This document shows, in pieces, positions 26,201 through 36,681 of a DNA stretch of 64,000 nucleotides. This DNA is from Nocardioides marmorisolisilvae (lineage in GTDB: Bacteria; Actinomycetota; Actinomycetes; Propionibacteriales; Nocardioidaceae). The translations under genes were made by a program, and so were the position numbers. Under the pieces are notes generated by a model. It worked only from the letters and a program-made list of their open reading frames with translations. It had not been told where the DNA came from and did not search any database. The DNA lies in assembly GCF_003725775.1 (NCBI RefSeq), contig NZ_RJSG01000002.1, positions 1,963,871 through 2,027,870 of the forward strand. The letters run 5' to 3'. The stretch's first letter is position 1; each line of letters starts with the position of its first letter.

Positions 26201-26317
26201 AAGCAGGTCGTCACGCTCGACCCGGCCCAGTACCTGCTGGCGCCGCCGAAGGGCGTGATGGTGATGTCCCACGACAACCGCAGCGACCTGGAGACCGCGA
26301 CGCTGGCGCTCCCCTAG
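23213..26317 (+). CDS. Secreted subtilisin-like serine protease (S8) with PA insert
   Basis: A 1034-aa secreted protease. A Sec-type signal covers about residues 1-32, followed by an I9-like propeptide. The catalytic triad is D186 (GIIDTGIDYTH), H268 (DHGTHVAGT) and S601 (ISGTSMASPHVAG). Between His and Ser lies a protease-associated (PA) domain (about residues 410-540). After the catalytic domain come fibronectin/Ig-like segments and a calcium-binding-like DVDGDGNDDYVVV stretch. No sorting signal or membrane anchor is visible, so release to the medium is likely. GGGG lies about 8 bases upstream of the ATG. A hairpin terminator follows. Confidence 0.92.
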   Translation: MVGIRVRRAALVVGVVAATAAASTSLANTAASSPPTGAHRFVRVAHQAVTDANVFGLSNKPVTVMVQTSGDAITVAQAKAGHKLSKSEKAAIRSNLENRQAGVEKQVRAKGGKVGASYQNAYNGFKVTIASKKAASLADIPGVVGVRKLTPKSFDNIHGVPLIGAPAAWDGVNGFNGTGIKIGIIDTGIDYTHADFGGPGTVSAYQAALATDDQAPNPALFGPAAPRVKGGTDLVGDSYNADPTDPALYQPVPHPDSNPLDCTDHGTHVAGTAAGSGVLANGSTYNGTYNATTVANNSWKVGPGVAPKADLYAIRVFGCAGSTDVVVDAIEWAVDHGMNVINMSLGSPFGGPDDPDAVAVDNATAAGTIVVTSSGNEGPNPYMTGSPGSATSTISVAAEDATPSYAGVDLALPGGHVQAILANDVAANGLSAPIKVLYNPGPHTAANISLGCDPAEYTAANVTGTIVVVKRGTCARVARAIFGQQAGAAAVVMVNNVDALPPAEGQITSNPDTGVPYDVTIPFLGVKSSDAGALVAADGAIATTTDNQIANPTFLGTASFSSAGPRSGDSALKPDVTAAGVSVVSAGMGTGNGPATISGTSMASPHVAGAAALVRQAHPTWGKVAYWKAALVNTGDPTLVSDYSTRSNGTGAAQVQKAVKTQVIATAADDGTATLSYGFADLAQDFSRQRLITLRNFGSTAVTFKVTHLLDAGSPHTFTSSMASVTVPAKGTKSFGVTLKVPAKTVGDATDFRDASGIVRLTPTTGQNGNVALSMAYYLVPRADSNLKLSLNMTTLKTKHTSTASITNNPAPIAGNADWYAWGTSDVKEADLGSDDIRATGVQTFPDDGVLAFGISTYKRWSNAAANEFDTYVDVDGDGNDDYVVVVADEGQVTAGDANGVAAVFVFNLATGEGTEDFLADAPTDSQSMAVPVLFDQLCDPGSPCLTAGSGKIRYYTVSFGPDGTTDAPEQMATFNVLHPAISTGMFNTVAPYKTVKQVVTLDPAQYLLAPPKGVMVMSHDNRSDLETATLALP

Positions 26318-26323
26318 GTCAGA

Positions 26324-26368
26324 CCCCGTGCTGGTTGAGCCTGTCGAAACCAGGTGACCAGCACGGGG
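26324..26368 (+). terminator. Hairpin terminator carrying one copy of the 19-bp dispersed repeat
   Basis: Perfect 11-bp arms (CCCCGTGCTGG and CCAGCACGGGG) start 7 bp after the protease stop. The loop holds a minus-oriented copy of the dispersed repeat (26332-26350). It may act as terminator and may itself be a mobile REP-like unit. Confidence 0.6.
26332..26350 (-). repeat. Dispersed 19-bp repeat, copy 1
   Basis: Reverse complement of GTTTCGACAGGCTCAACCA. A shorter trace of the same element (GCTTGTCGAAAC) lies at 26448-26459. Together with the copies at 26821-26977 they bracket the GIY-YIG gene. Confidence 0.8.
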
Positions 26369-26393
26369 TACGGCCAGGCGCTGGACGCCAGTC

Positions 26394-26430
26394 CGTGCTG
26401 GGCGCCCGCCAGTTCGTGCTGGGCGCCCGC
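26394..26430 (+). repeat. Short tandem duplication, 21-bp period
   Basis: CGTGCTGGGCGCCCGC occurs at 26394-26409 and again at 26415-26430, in the 209-bp gap between the subtilase and the GIY-YIG gene. Confidence 0.7.
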
Positions 26431-26526
26431 TCCCCAGATCGGGTATCGCTTGTCGAAACCCGGTTCGTCCACAGGTCCGACCGGCAGCTGTGCGGGCTGA
26501 AGGCGGAACCGTTGAGGGTTCCAGGC

Positions 26527-26856
26527 ATGCCTTTCACCTACATCCTCGAGTGCTCCGACGGGTCGCTCTACGTCGGCAGCACGTGGAACCTCGAGCGGCG
26601 CCTCAACGAGCACAACCTGGGCGTCGGCGCCAGGTACACAGCCAAACGCCGTCCTGTCCGGCTGGCGTGGGCCGGCGAATTCGAACGGATGCCGGACGCC
26701 TTTGCGTTCGAGAAACAGCTTCAGGGATGGTCCCGAGCCAAGCGGCAAGCGGTGATCGACGGCAGGTATGCGGACCTGCCCGGACTGTCGCGGTGTTCCG
26801 CCGAACCGTCCACGGATCAGGTTTCGACAGGCTCAACCAGCACAACGCCGGACTGA
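26527..26856 (+). CDS. Small GIY-YIG endonuclease-domain protein
   Basis: A 109-aa stand-alone GIY-YIG protein of the UvrC/YhbQ-like group: TYILECSDGSLYVGSTWNLERRLNEHN gives the two Tyr positions (Y5, Y15) and R23/R24, and EKQLQGWSRAKR contains the catalytic Glu and basic helix. The ATG at 26527 is directly before the domain. The last 20 codons run into the dispersed repeat (VSTGSTSTTPD), and the stop codon lies in the repeat unit's flank. Cellular role is unknown; these orphan nucleases are often linked to repeats, and here repeats flank both sides. Confidence 0.85.
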   Translation: MPFTYILECSDGSLYVGSTWNLERRLNEHNLGVGARYTAKRRPVRLAWAGEFERMPDAFAFEKQLQGWSRAKRQAVIDGRYADLPGLSRCSAEPSTDQVSTGSTSTTPD

Positions 26857-26977
26857 GCGCGACCCGGATCAGGTTTCGACAAGCTCAACCAGCACGACGC
26901 CGGACTGAGCGCGACGCGGAACCAGGTTTCGACAAGCTCAACCAACACAGCTACCCGGGTTTCGACAAGCTCAACCA
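26821..26977 (+). repeat. Cluster of four copies of the 19-bp dispersed repeat
   Basis: GTTTCGACA(A/G)GCTCAACCA occurs at 26821-26839, 26873-26891, 26926-26944 and 26959-26977. The first three are in units of about 52-53 bp that also repeat the flank CGCCGGACTGAGCGCGAC. The first copy overlaps the 3' end of the GIY-YIG gene, and the last is 50 bp from the glgE start, so the glgE promoter must lie in or beyond the repeats. Confidence 0.88.
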
Positions 26978-27027
26978 GCGAGGCGACCGGGTTTGCGTCC
27001 GGGCTGCAGACCCGCAAGGGTTGTCCC

Positions 27028-29027
27028 ATGGTGGGTCGCATCCCCGTGATGGACGTGGCGCCCGTGGTCGAGCACGGGCGTTACCCGGCCAAGGCCTGCG
27101 TCGGTGAGACCTTCGACGTCTCCGCGCTGGTCTTCCGCGACGGTCACGACCAGCTCGGCGCCGACGTGGTGCTCGTGGACCCGGCCGGCCAGCGGCGCGA
27201 CCCGGTGCGGATGCGGTCGCTCCCGCTCGAGACCGCCCGCCGCAGTGCGCCGGTGACGCCGGATCTCGTCGGGGCGTGGTCGTTCTCGATCGAGTCCTGG
27301 AGCGACACCCTCGGCACCTGGCTGCACGACGCGGCCATCAAGATCCGTGCCGAGGTCGACGTCGAGCTGATGTTCCTCGAGGGCACCCTGCTGCTGGAGC
27401 GCTGGGGTCGCGAAGTGCAGGCGTCCAAGGCCGAGCGCAAGCGCGTGCTGGACGCGATCAGCGCGCTGCGCGACACCGACCGCCCGGTCGAGGCCCGGCT
27501 GGCCGCCGCGGAGGACCCGGCGCTGGTCGAGGTGCTGACCGCGCACCCGTTGCGCGACCTGCTCACCACCGAGGGCCCGTACCCGTTCTTCGCCGACCGC
27601 GAGCGGGCGCTGACCGGCAGCTGGTACGAGCTCTTCCCCCGCTCGGAGGGCGCGTACGTCGACAAGGACGGCGTGATCGTCCCGGGGACGTTCGCGACCG
27701 CGGCCAAGCGTCTCGACGCGGTCGCCGCCATGGGCTTCGACGTGGTCTACCTGCCCCCGATCCACCCGATCGGCGAGGTCAACCGCAAGGGCCGCAACAA
27801 CACCCTGACACCGAGCCCGACCGACGTCGGCTCCCCCTGGGCGATCGGTGCGAAAGCCGGCGGCCACGACAAGGTCCATCCGGCCCTGGGCTCGATCAAG
27901 GACTTCGACGCGTTCGTGAAGCGGGCCGCCGACCTCGGCCTCGAGGTGGCTCTCGACCTCGCACTGCAGGCTGCTCCTGACCACCCGTGGGTCAAGGCGC
28001 ACCCGGAGTGGTTCACCACCCGGGCGGACGGCACCATCGCGTACGCCGAGAACCCGCCCAAGAAGTACCAGGACATCTACCCGGTCAACTTCGACAACGA
28101 CCCCGAGGGCATCTACGCCGAGGTCGTGCGCGTCGTCCGGTTCTGGATGAAGCACGGCGTGCGGATCTTCCGCGTCGACAACCCGCACACCAAGCCGGTC
28201 GCGTTCTGGGAGCGCCTGCTCGCCGAGGTCCGCACCCAGGACCCGGACGTGATCTTCCTGTCCGAGGCGTTCACGGTGCCGGCGATGATGCACGCGCTCG
28301 GCAAGGTCGGCTTCCACCAGAGCTACACCTACTTCACCTGGCGCAACACCCGCCCGGAGATCGAGTCCTACCTGGTCGAGCTGGCCCGGGACAGCGCGAG
28401 CTTCCTGCGACCGAACTTCTTCACCAACACCCCCGACATCCTGCACGAGTACCTCCAGTACGGCGGCCCGGCGGCCTTCCGGGTCCGGGCCACCCTGGCG
28501 GCGACCGGCTCCCCGAGCTGGGGCGTCTACGCCGGCTTCGAGCTCTACGAGCGGATCGCGGTGCGCCCGGGCAGCGAGGAGTACCTGGACTCGGAGAAGT
28601 ACGAGGTCAAGGTCCGCGACTGGGACGCCGCCGAGGCCGAGGGCCGCTCGCTGGCGCCGTACCTGACCGAGCTCAACGAGCTGCGCCGACGGCACCCCGC
28701 CCTCCAGCAGCTTCGCAACCTCACGGTGCACGGCGGCGACGACGAGAACATCGTCTGCTTCTCGAAGAGGGTTTCGACAGGCTCAACCACCCAGAACGAC
28801 GGCCCGCCCAACGACGACGATGTGGTCATCGTCGTGCTCAACCTCGACCCGCACGCCGCCCACGAGACCGTGGTGCACCTCGACCTCGCGGCGCTCGGGC
28901 TCCCCGACGACGCCCGCTTCGAGGTCCACGACGAGCTGTCCGACCAGACCTGGCAGTGGAGCCGGGACAACTACGTCCGCCTCGACCCGAACGTCGCGGT
29001 GGCGCACATCCTGAGCGTGAGGACCGC

Positions 29028-29031
<4 letters not shown>
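27028..29031 (+). CDS. glgE: Alpha-1,4-glucan:maltose-1-phosphate maltosyltransferase
   Basis: A 667-aa GH13_3 enzyme that elongates alpha-1,4-glucan with maltose-1-phosphate. The nucleophile is D384 in [15 protein letters not shown] and the acid/base is E413 in [28 protein letters not shown] and the N-terminal [11 protein letters not shown] segment are typical. AAGGG precedes the ATG. First gene of glgE-treS-mak-glgB; the GTGA overlap couples it to treS. Odd feature: the segment [10 protein letters not shown] near residue 587 is encoded by an in-frame copy of the dispersed repeat (28771-28789) in the C-terminal domain. Confidence 0.94.
28771..28789 (+). repeat. Dispersed 19-bp repeat inside glgE
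   Basis: GTTTCGACAGGCTCAACCA lies in frame in the C-terminal domain of glgE and encodes VSTGST. The coding frame is kept on both sides. Confidence 0.8.
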
Positions 29032-30787
<1,756 letters not shown>

Positions 30788-30791
<4 letters not shown>

Positions 30792-32134
30792 CCCACCCCC
30801 AGCGGGAGGCCTTCCTGGCGAACCAGCGCTGGTTCGCGGGGAAGGGGCGTGACTTCGCGATCACCGAGGTCAGGGTGGTCGCGCAGCTCGACGAGCACGT
30901 CCGGGTCGAGCTGGTCGAGGTCCGCTACGCCCACGGCGTGCCGGCGACCGAGACCTACCAGATGCCCGTCTCGGCGTACGACGAGCCGCAGGAGCGGTTG
31001 GCCCACGCGCTGGTCCGCGAGGGCGATGGTGAGTGGACCTACGACGCGGTGCACGACAAGGACGCGATGGCCGTCTTCCTCGCCGCGTTCGACGAGAGCC
31101 CCGACGTGAAGGGCGTCCGGTTCCACCGGCTGCCCGGGCACGACCTGGACACCGGCACGCACTCGACGCTCTTCGGCGGCGAGCAGAGCAACTCCTCGCT
31201 GGCGTTCGGCGAGGACAGCCTGCTGAAGTTCTTCCGTCGGCTGACCAGCGGCACCAACCCCGACATCGAGATCCACGAGGCGCTCACGACGGCCGGCAAC
31301 ACCCACGTGGCCGCGCTCTACGGGTACCTCGCGGCTGACGACGAGGACCTCCAGCTCGCGATCCTCCAGCAGTTCCTGCGCACCGCCAGCGACGGCTGGG
31401 ACCTGGCACTGGCGAGCGCGCGCAACCTGTTCACAACGGTCGACCTGCCCGCCGACGCTGCGTCTGATGAGATACGTGGCGGCGACTTCGCCGCCGAGGC
31501 CCACCGCCTGGGTCAGACGCTGGCCAGCGTGCACGCGACACTGGTCGAAGCCTTCGGGTCCGGCGAGTTCGACGGGCCGGCCACCGCCCGGGTCATGCAG
31601 GAACGGCTGGCCGCTGCGACCGAGGTGGTGCCCGAGCTCGCGGACTTCGCGCTCGCCGACCGGTTCACCGCGATCGCCGAGCTCACCGGCGAGGTCCAGC
31701 GGGTGCACGGCGACCTGCACCTGGGCCAGACGTTGCGCACCTCGCTCGGCTGGAAGCTCGTCGACTTCGAGGGCGAGCCGGCCAAGGACCTGACCGAGCG
31801 GCGGCGCCCCGACTCGCCGTGGCGCGACGTCGCCGGGATGATCCGGTCCTTCGACTACGCAGCCTCCGCGGTGGCCCGCGACCTCGGTGGTGGCGACGAG
31901 GCCACCCAGATCGCCTACCGCGCTGGTGAGTGGACCGAGCACAACACGCAGGCCTTCCTGGCCGGGTACACCGAGGAGCGCGGCCACCCGCTCACCCCGG
32001 GCGAGGAGATCCTGCTGGCGGCGTACGTGGCGGACAAGGCGGTCTACGAGGTCGTGTACGAAGCGCGGAACCGCCCCGGGTGGCGCAACATCCCGCTCTC
32101 CGCACTGGCCCGGCTGACCGAGGAGGACCGATGA
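30788..32134 (+). CDS. mak: Maltokinase
   Basis: A 448-aa kinase (Pep2/Mak, aminoglycoside-phosphotransferase-like fold) that makes maltose-1-phosphate from maltose and ATP. It starts with [12 protein letters not shown], typical of Mak, and has the catalytic loop [11 protein letters not shown] and the metal-binding [33 protein letters not shown]. The GTG start overlaps treS by GTGA and the stop overlaps glgB by ATGA, so translation of the operon is coupled throughout. Confidence 0.93.
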
Positions 32135-34008
32135 CCAGCGGCACCCGGGACAGCCTCGGCGACGTCGACCTGTACCTGATCGGCGAAGGCCGCCACCACC
32201 GGTTGTGGGAGGCGTTGGGCGCGCACGTCCTCCCCGAAGGAGGCGTGCACTTCTCCGTCTGGGCACCGAGCGCCCAGGAGGTCCGCCTGGTCGGCGACTT
32301 CAACGGCTGGGACCGGGCGACGATGCCGATGACCCGGCTGCAAGGCTCCGGGGTCTGGCAGCGCACCGTGACCGAGGCTGTGCCCGGTCAGCGCTACAAG
32401 TACGTCGTGCACGGTGCGGACGGCCGCTGGACCGACCGGGCCGACCCGATGGCGCAGCACACCGCGGTCCCGCCCGAGACGCACTCGGTGGTCTTCGCCA
32501 GCGCCCACGCCTGGGCAGACGACGACTGGATCGCCGGGCGCAGCACCCGTCCCGACACGAAGCCGATGTCGATCTACGAGGTGCACCTCGGGTCCTGGCG
32601 CAAGGAGCTCTCCTACGACGACCTCGCTGACCAGCTGACGGCGTACGTGGTCGAGATGGGGTTCACCCACGTCGAGTTCCTGCCCGTGATGGAGCACCCC
32701 TTCGGTGGTTCGTGGGGCTACCAGGTCACCTCCTACTACGCCCCCACGGCCCGCTACGGCGACCCCGACGGGCTGCGCCGCCTGGTCGATCGGCTGCACC
32801 AGGCCGGCATCGGCGTGATCCTGGACTGGGTGCCGGCGCACTTCCCGAAGGACGAGTTCGCGCTGGCGCGCTTCGACGGGACCCCGCTCTACGAGGACCC
32901 GAACCCGACCCGGGGCGAGCACCCGGAGTGGGGCACCCTGATCTTCGACTTCGGTCGGCTCGAGGTGCGCAACTTCCTGATCGCGAACGCGCTGTACTGG
33001 ATCGAGGAGTTCCACGTCGACGGACTGCGCGTGGACGCCGTCGCCTCGATGCTCTACCTCGACTACGCCCGTGCCGCGGGGTCGTGGACGCCGAACGTGC
33101 ACGGCGGCCGGGAGAACCTGGAGGCGGTGGCCTTCCTGCAGGAGCTCAACATCGCGGTCGGCGCGCGGTTCCCCGGGACCACGGTGATCGCCGAGGAGTC
33201 CACGTCCTGGCCCGGCGTCACCCGCCGCGTCGACGCTGACGGTCTCGGTTTCGGCTTCAAGTGGAACATGGGCTGGATGCACGACTCGCTCGGGTACGTC
33301 GCCCGCGACCCGATGTACCGGACGCACCACCACGACCAGCTCACCTTCAGCCTGGTCTACGCCTTCTCCGAGCAGTACGTGCTGCCGATCAGCCACGACG
33401 AGGTCGTGCACGGGAAGGGCTCGCTGCTCCGCAAGATGCCGGGTGACCGGTGGAAGCAGCTGGCCGGCGTCCGGTCGTTCCTGGCCTACCAGTGGGCGCA
33501 CCCCGGCAAGCAGCTGCTGTTCATGGGCTGCGAGTTCGCCCAGGACAACGAGTGGGCCGAGTCCGGCCAGCTGGACTGGTGGCTGCTCGACCACGACGAC
33601 CACCAGGGGGTGCAGCGCCTCGTGCGCGACCTCAACGCCCTTTACGTCCCCGACCCGGCACTGTGGTCGCAGGACACCGTGGCGGCCGGCTTCACCTGGC
33701 TCGCCGCGGACGACCGCGGCGCGAACGTGATCGCGTTCGTGCGCTGGGGCGAGGACGGCGAGGCGCTGGTGTGCGTCTGCAACTTCTCCGGACGTCCGCA
33801 CGAGTCCTACCGGCTGCCGCTGCCCTTCGCCGGCGCCTGGGACGAGGTGCTCAACACCGACGCCGAGGTGTACGGCGGCTCCGGGGTCGGCAACCTCGGC
33901 GTGGTCACCGCCACCGAGCAGCCGTACGGCGACCAGCCGGCGAGCGCCCAGCTCCGGCTCCCGCCGCTGGGCGTGCTGTGGCTCCGGCCGTCGTCCCCGG
34001 GTGCTTGA
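32131..34008 (+). CDS. glgB: 1,4-alpha-glucan branching enzyme
   Basis: A 625-aa GH13_9 enzyme that adds alpha-1,6 branches. A CBM48 domain ([23 protein letters not shown]) precedes the catalytic barrel; the nucleophile is D302 in [11 protein letters not shown], the acid/base lies in [10 protein letters not shown] (about 355-356) and the third Asp in [11 protein letters not shown]. It is shorter than E. coli GlgB at the N-terminus. Last gene of the GlgE operon. A short gap of about 50 bp separates it from the NUDIX gene. Confidence 0.94.
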   Translation: MTSGTRDSLGDVDLYLIGEGRHHRLWEALGAHVLPEGGVHFSVWAPSAQEVRLVGDFNGWDRATMPMTRLQGSGVWQRTVTEAVPGQRYKYVVHGADGRWTDRADPMAQHTAVPPETHSVVFASAHAWADDDWIAGRSTRPDTKPMSIYEVHLGSWRKELSYDDLADQLTAYVVEMGFTHVEFLPVMEHPFGGSWGYQVTSYYAPTARYGDPDGLRRLVDRLHQAGIGVILDWVPAHFPKDEFALARFDGTPLYEDPNPTRGEHPEWGTLIFDFGRLEVRNFLIANALYWIEEFHVDGLRVDAVASMLYLDYARAAGSWTPNVHGGRENLEAVAFLQELNIAVGARFPGTTVIAEESTSWPGVTRRVDADGLGFGFKWNMGWMHDSLGYVARDPMYRTHHHDQLTFSLVYAFSEQYVLPISHDEVVHGKGSLLRKMPGDRWKQLAGVRSFLAYQWAHPGKQLLFMGCEFAQDNEWAESGQLDWWLLDHDDHQGVQRLVRDLNALYVPDPALWSQDTVAAGFTWLAADDRGANVIAFVRWGEDGEALVCVCNFSGRPHESYRLPLPFAGAWDEVLNTDAEVYGGSGVGNLGVVTATEQPYGDQPASAQLRLPPLGVLWLRPSSPGA

Positions 34009-34058
34009 GGTTCGAGCGCGCTAGCCCGAGCCGCGAAGCCACCGCATAGGGTGGACGC

Positions 34059-34829
34059 ATGGCCACCGAACTGACGCCCGTCTCCCCCGGGGTCGTGCGC
34101 GTCAGCTGGTCACCGGAGCTCCAGGCCGAGGGTCTGGGCCCGTCCGTCGAGGCCGTCCGCGGCGCCCTGGTGCGTGGCTTCGAGGCCGGGAACCAGCGCG
34201 TCGAGGCGCTGGTCGATCCCGACGACGAAGCCGCCCAGCGGATCGCGACCTTCTCCGGCCTGATGCGCGAGGGCGTGGCGCGGAGCGTGGAGAGCGGCTT
34301 CGACCGGATCGTCTACGCCCGATTGGCCGACGACACCCCGGTCGACGACCCGATCGGGTTCCGGCGGCTGCTGAACTCGTTCCTGCCGCGCAAGCGCGCG
34401 ATCAGCCAGATGCTCATCCGCGACACGCAGGAGCGGGTGCTGCTCTGCCAGCTCACCTACAAGAAGGACTGGGACCTGCCCGGCGGCGTGGTCGAGGTCG
34501 GTGAGTCCCCCCAGCTGGCGGTCGGCCGCGAGGTCGAGGAGGAGCTCGGTCTCAAGCTCGACACGGGCCGACTGGTGCTGACCGACTGGCTGCCCGCCTG
34601 GGGCGGTTGGGACGACGCGGTCTGCCTGGTCTTCGACGGCGGCACGCATGCCCCCGAGCTCGTCGAGCAGATCGTGCGTCAGAAGCGCGAGATCAAGTCA
34701 GCGCGGTTCTGCACCGTCGAGGAGGTGCACGAGCTCTGCGCCGACTTCACCGCGCGCCGGATCGTCTCGGCCCTCATCAACCTCACCGACACCCCCGGAC
34801 CGGGGTACACCGAGAGCGGCCGGGGCTGA
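34059..34829 (+). CDS. NUDIX hydrolase with N-terminal acetyltransferase-like extension
   Basis: A 256-aa protein. The Nudix box is complete: GGVVEVGE-x7-REVEEELGL at about residues 147-169, so hydrolysis of a nucleoside-diphosphate-linked substrate is expected. The first 95 residues (RVEALVDPDDEAAQRIATFSGLMREGVAR) resemble the C-terminal half of a GNAT fold. The substrate is unknown. Its last 132 bp overlap the convergent EamA gene. Confidence 0.82.
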   Translation: MATELTPVSPGVVRVSWSPELQAEGLGPSVEAVRGALVRGFEAGNQRVEALVDPDDEAAQRIATFSGLMREGVARSVESGFDRIVYARLADDTPVDDPIGFRRLLNSFLPRKRAISQMLIRDTQERVLLCQLTYKKDWDLPGGVVEVGESPQLAVGREVEEELGLKLDTGRLVLTDWLPAWGGWDDAVCLVFDGGTHAPELVEQIVRQKREIKSARFCTVEEVHELCADFTARRIVSALINLTDTPGPGYTESGRG

Positions 34830-35684
34830 CCCGGCTGCGGACCGGGTCGTCACCACGACGCCCAGCAGCACCACCAGGCCGCCGGCCAGCTCGGCGGCGT
34901 TCGGGACCTGGTCGAGCAGCGCCCAGGCGCTGACCATGGCCACCGGCGGCGCCACCAGCACGAACGGGACCACCGAGGACGCCGGGTAGCGGGCCAGCAG
35001 GCCGTTGAAGATCGAGTACCCGACCAGCGACGCCAGGCCTGCGGTGTAGAGCGTCGAGAGCAGCGCCTCCGGCCCGAGGTGCGCCAGCGCGTGGCCGACC
35101 TCGTGCGGTCCGTCGAGCACCAGGCTGAGCCCGAGCAGCGGGACCGGGACCACCAGGGACGACCACACCGCCAGCGACAGGCCCGACTTCACCCCGGCGC
35201 TCCGGCTCACGACGTTCCCGACGCCCCAGGACAGCGCGCCGGCCAGGCAGAGCAGCAGGGCGCTGAGCGGGATGTGGCCGCCGCGCCCGATCCCGACCAC
35301 GACCAGGCCGGCCGCGCCGACCAGGACACCGACCACCTGACCGCGGGTGGGCCGCTCGCGCAACCAGAACGCGGCGATCAGCACCGTGAAGAGCACCTGG
35401 GCCTGCAGCACCAGGGCCGCCAGGCCGGGAGACATCCCGAGGTGCATCGAGGTGTAGAGGAACCCGAACTGACCCAGCGACATGAACACCCCGACCAGGG
35501 CGACGGTCCGCCAGCCGGCATCGGGGCGCGGCACCAGGAACACCGCCGGCAGCACCACCGCGGTGAACCGGAGCGCGACGAAGAGCATGGGCGGGACGTC
35601 GTGCATCCCCCACTCGATGACCACGAAATTGAAGCCCCAGATCACCGGCACCAGGACGGCGAGGAGCGTGTCACGACGGGTCAT
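34698..35684 (-). CDS. EamA/DMT-family transporter
   Basis: A 328-aa membrane protein with about ten helices and two EamA repeats (DTLLAVLVPVIWGFNFVVIEWG... and LSALLLCLAGALSWGVGN). Relatives export amino acids or metabolites. The ATG at 35684 starts directly at the first helix. The last 45 residues, after VVVTTRSAAG, are hydrophilic and lie antisense to the NUDIX gene. The gene is divergent from a LysR-type regulator, which probably controls it. Confidence 0.82.
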   Translation of the reverse strand: MTRRDTLLAVLVPVIWGFNFVVIEWGMHDVPPMLFVALRFTAVVLPAVFLVPRPDAGWRTVALVGVFMSLGQFGFLYTSMHLGMSPGLAALVLQAQVLFTVLIAAFWLRERPTRGQVVGVLVGAAGLVVVGIGRGGHIPLSALLLCLAGALSWGVGNVVSRSAGVKSGLSLAVWSSLVVPVPLLGLSLVLDGPHEVGHALAHLGPEALLSTLYTAGLASLVGYSIFNGLLARYPASSVVPFVLVAPPVAMVSAWALLDQVPNAAELAGGLVVLLGVVVTTRSAAGSAPAALGVPRSGGVGEVDEGRDDPARGEVGAELVHLLDGAEPR

Positions 35685-35708
35685 GGCACCCAGTCTGGGT
35701 TCGATCTC

Positions 35709-35760
35709 CATGAAGCACCAGCGATATTAAGTGCACAGATCCATGTACTCTCGCTTCATG
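35709..35760. promoter_or_regulatory. Divergent EamA / LysR promoter with inverted repeats
   Basis: Perfect 8-bp arms CATGAAGC (35709-35716) and GCTTCATG (35753-35760) bracket an inner imperfect dyad AGTGCA-8 bp-TGTACT, inside an AT-rich 73-bp gap. This spacing suits a LysR-type regulator contacting recognition and activation sites. The second arm overlaps the regulator start codon. Confidence 0.4.
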
Positions 35761-36681
35761 ATCGATCTGGTCGCCCTGCGCTCCCTGAAGGCCGTGGACG
35801 AGCACGGCTCGGTGGTCGCGGCGGCCGTCGAGCTCGGGTTCACACCCTCCGCGGTCTCCCAGCAGATCAAGCGCCTCGAGCGGCAGTCGGGCGTCGACCT
35901 GCTCGAGCGCGTCGGCCGGGGCGTGATCCTCAGCGGGCCAGGACGGCTCCTCGTCGCCGAGGCCGACCGGATCAGCGCCGACCTCGAACGGTTGGAGAGC
36001 GACCTGCACGCCCATGCCGGTGAGGTCGTCGGTGAGATCAGGCTGGTCGGCTTCTCGACGGCGATGCGCGGACTGATCGGCCCGGTCGTGGCGCGGCTCG
36101 ACACCGAGCACGCGGACCTGCGGATCCGGCTCGTCGAGCTCGAGCCGTGGGACGCCGTCGACCAGGTCGCCGCCGGGCAGGCGGACGTGGGCCTGGTGCA
36201 CCGCTGGGGCGACGTCGTCCTGGAGATCCCGGACCACCTCGAGCGCCGGGTGGTGCACCGCGACGAGGCCGAGGTCATCCTGCGCGGGGACCACCCGTTG
36301 GCCGGGCGTCGATCGGTCACGCCGCACGACCTCGTCGACGAGCGGTGGATCGCCACCCCCGAGAGCACGATCTGCCGCCAGTGGCTGCACCGGATGTACG
36401 CCGGCACCGGGCGGCTGCCCCAGATCGAGCACGTCTCGATGGAGTTCGCCTCGCACACCGAGCTGGTCGCCGCCGGCCTCGGGATCGCCCTGGTCCCACG
36501 CCTGGGCCGGGCGGAGCTGCCGCCCGGGACGAAGGCGGTCCGGGTCACCGATCCCGTGCCCGAGCGCGAGGCGATCGCGATCTGGCGACGCAGCCAGGAC
36601 CGCTCCCCCGCCGTACGGGCGATCGTCGAGGCGCTCGCCGCGGCCGGGAGCCTCGGTCAGCCGAAGCGACCGTTGACGTAG
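35758..36681 (+). CDS. LysR-type transcriptional regulator
   Basis: A 307-aa LTTR. The N-terminal winged helix is LRSLKAVDEHGSVVAAAVELGFTPSAVSQQIKRLERQSGVDLLERVGRG, followed by a co-inducer domain (about residues 85-290). The ATG at 35758 is used because MIDLVALRSL matches the family start; the open frame extends nine codons further. It probably regulates the divergent EamA exporter. Its 3' end overlaps pstB by 25 bp. Confidence 0.87.
   Translation: MIDLVALRSLKAVDEHGSVVAAAVELGFTPSAVSQQIKRLERQSGVDLLERVGRGVILSGPGRLLVAEADRISADLERLESDLHAHAGEVVGEIRLVGFSTAMRGLIGPVVARLDTEHADLRIRLVELEPWDAVDQVAAGQADVGLVHRWGDVVLEIPDHLERRVVHRDEAEVILRGDHPLAGRRSVTPHDLVDERWIATPESTICRQWLHRMYAGTGRLPQIEHVSMEFASHTELVAAGLGIALVPRLGRAELPPGTKAVRVTDPVPEREAIAIWRRSQDRSPAVRAIVEALAAAGSLGQPKRPLT

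Noticed and set aside
26821-26977. Possible CRISPR array (four spaced repeats)
   Set aside because: Repeats are 19 bp, the intervals are not uniform (33 versus 52-53 bp), the flanks themselves repeat, there are no cas genes, and single copies occur elsewhere inside genes.
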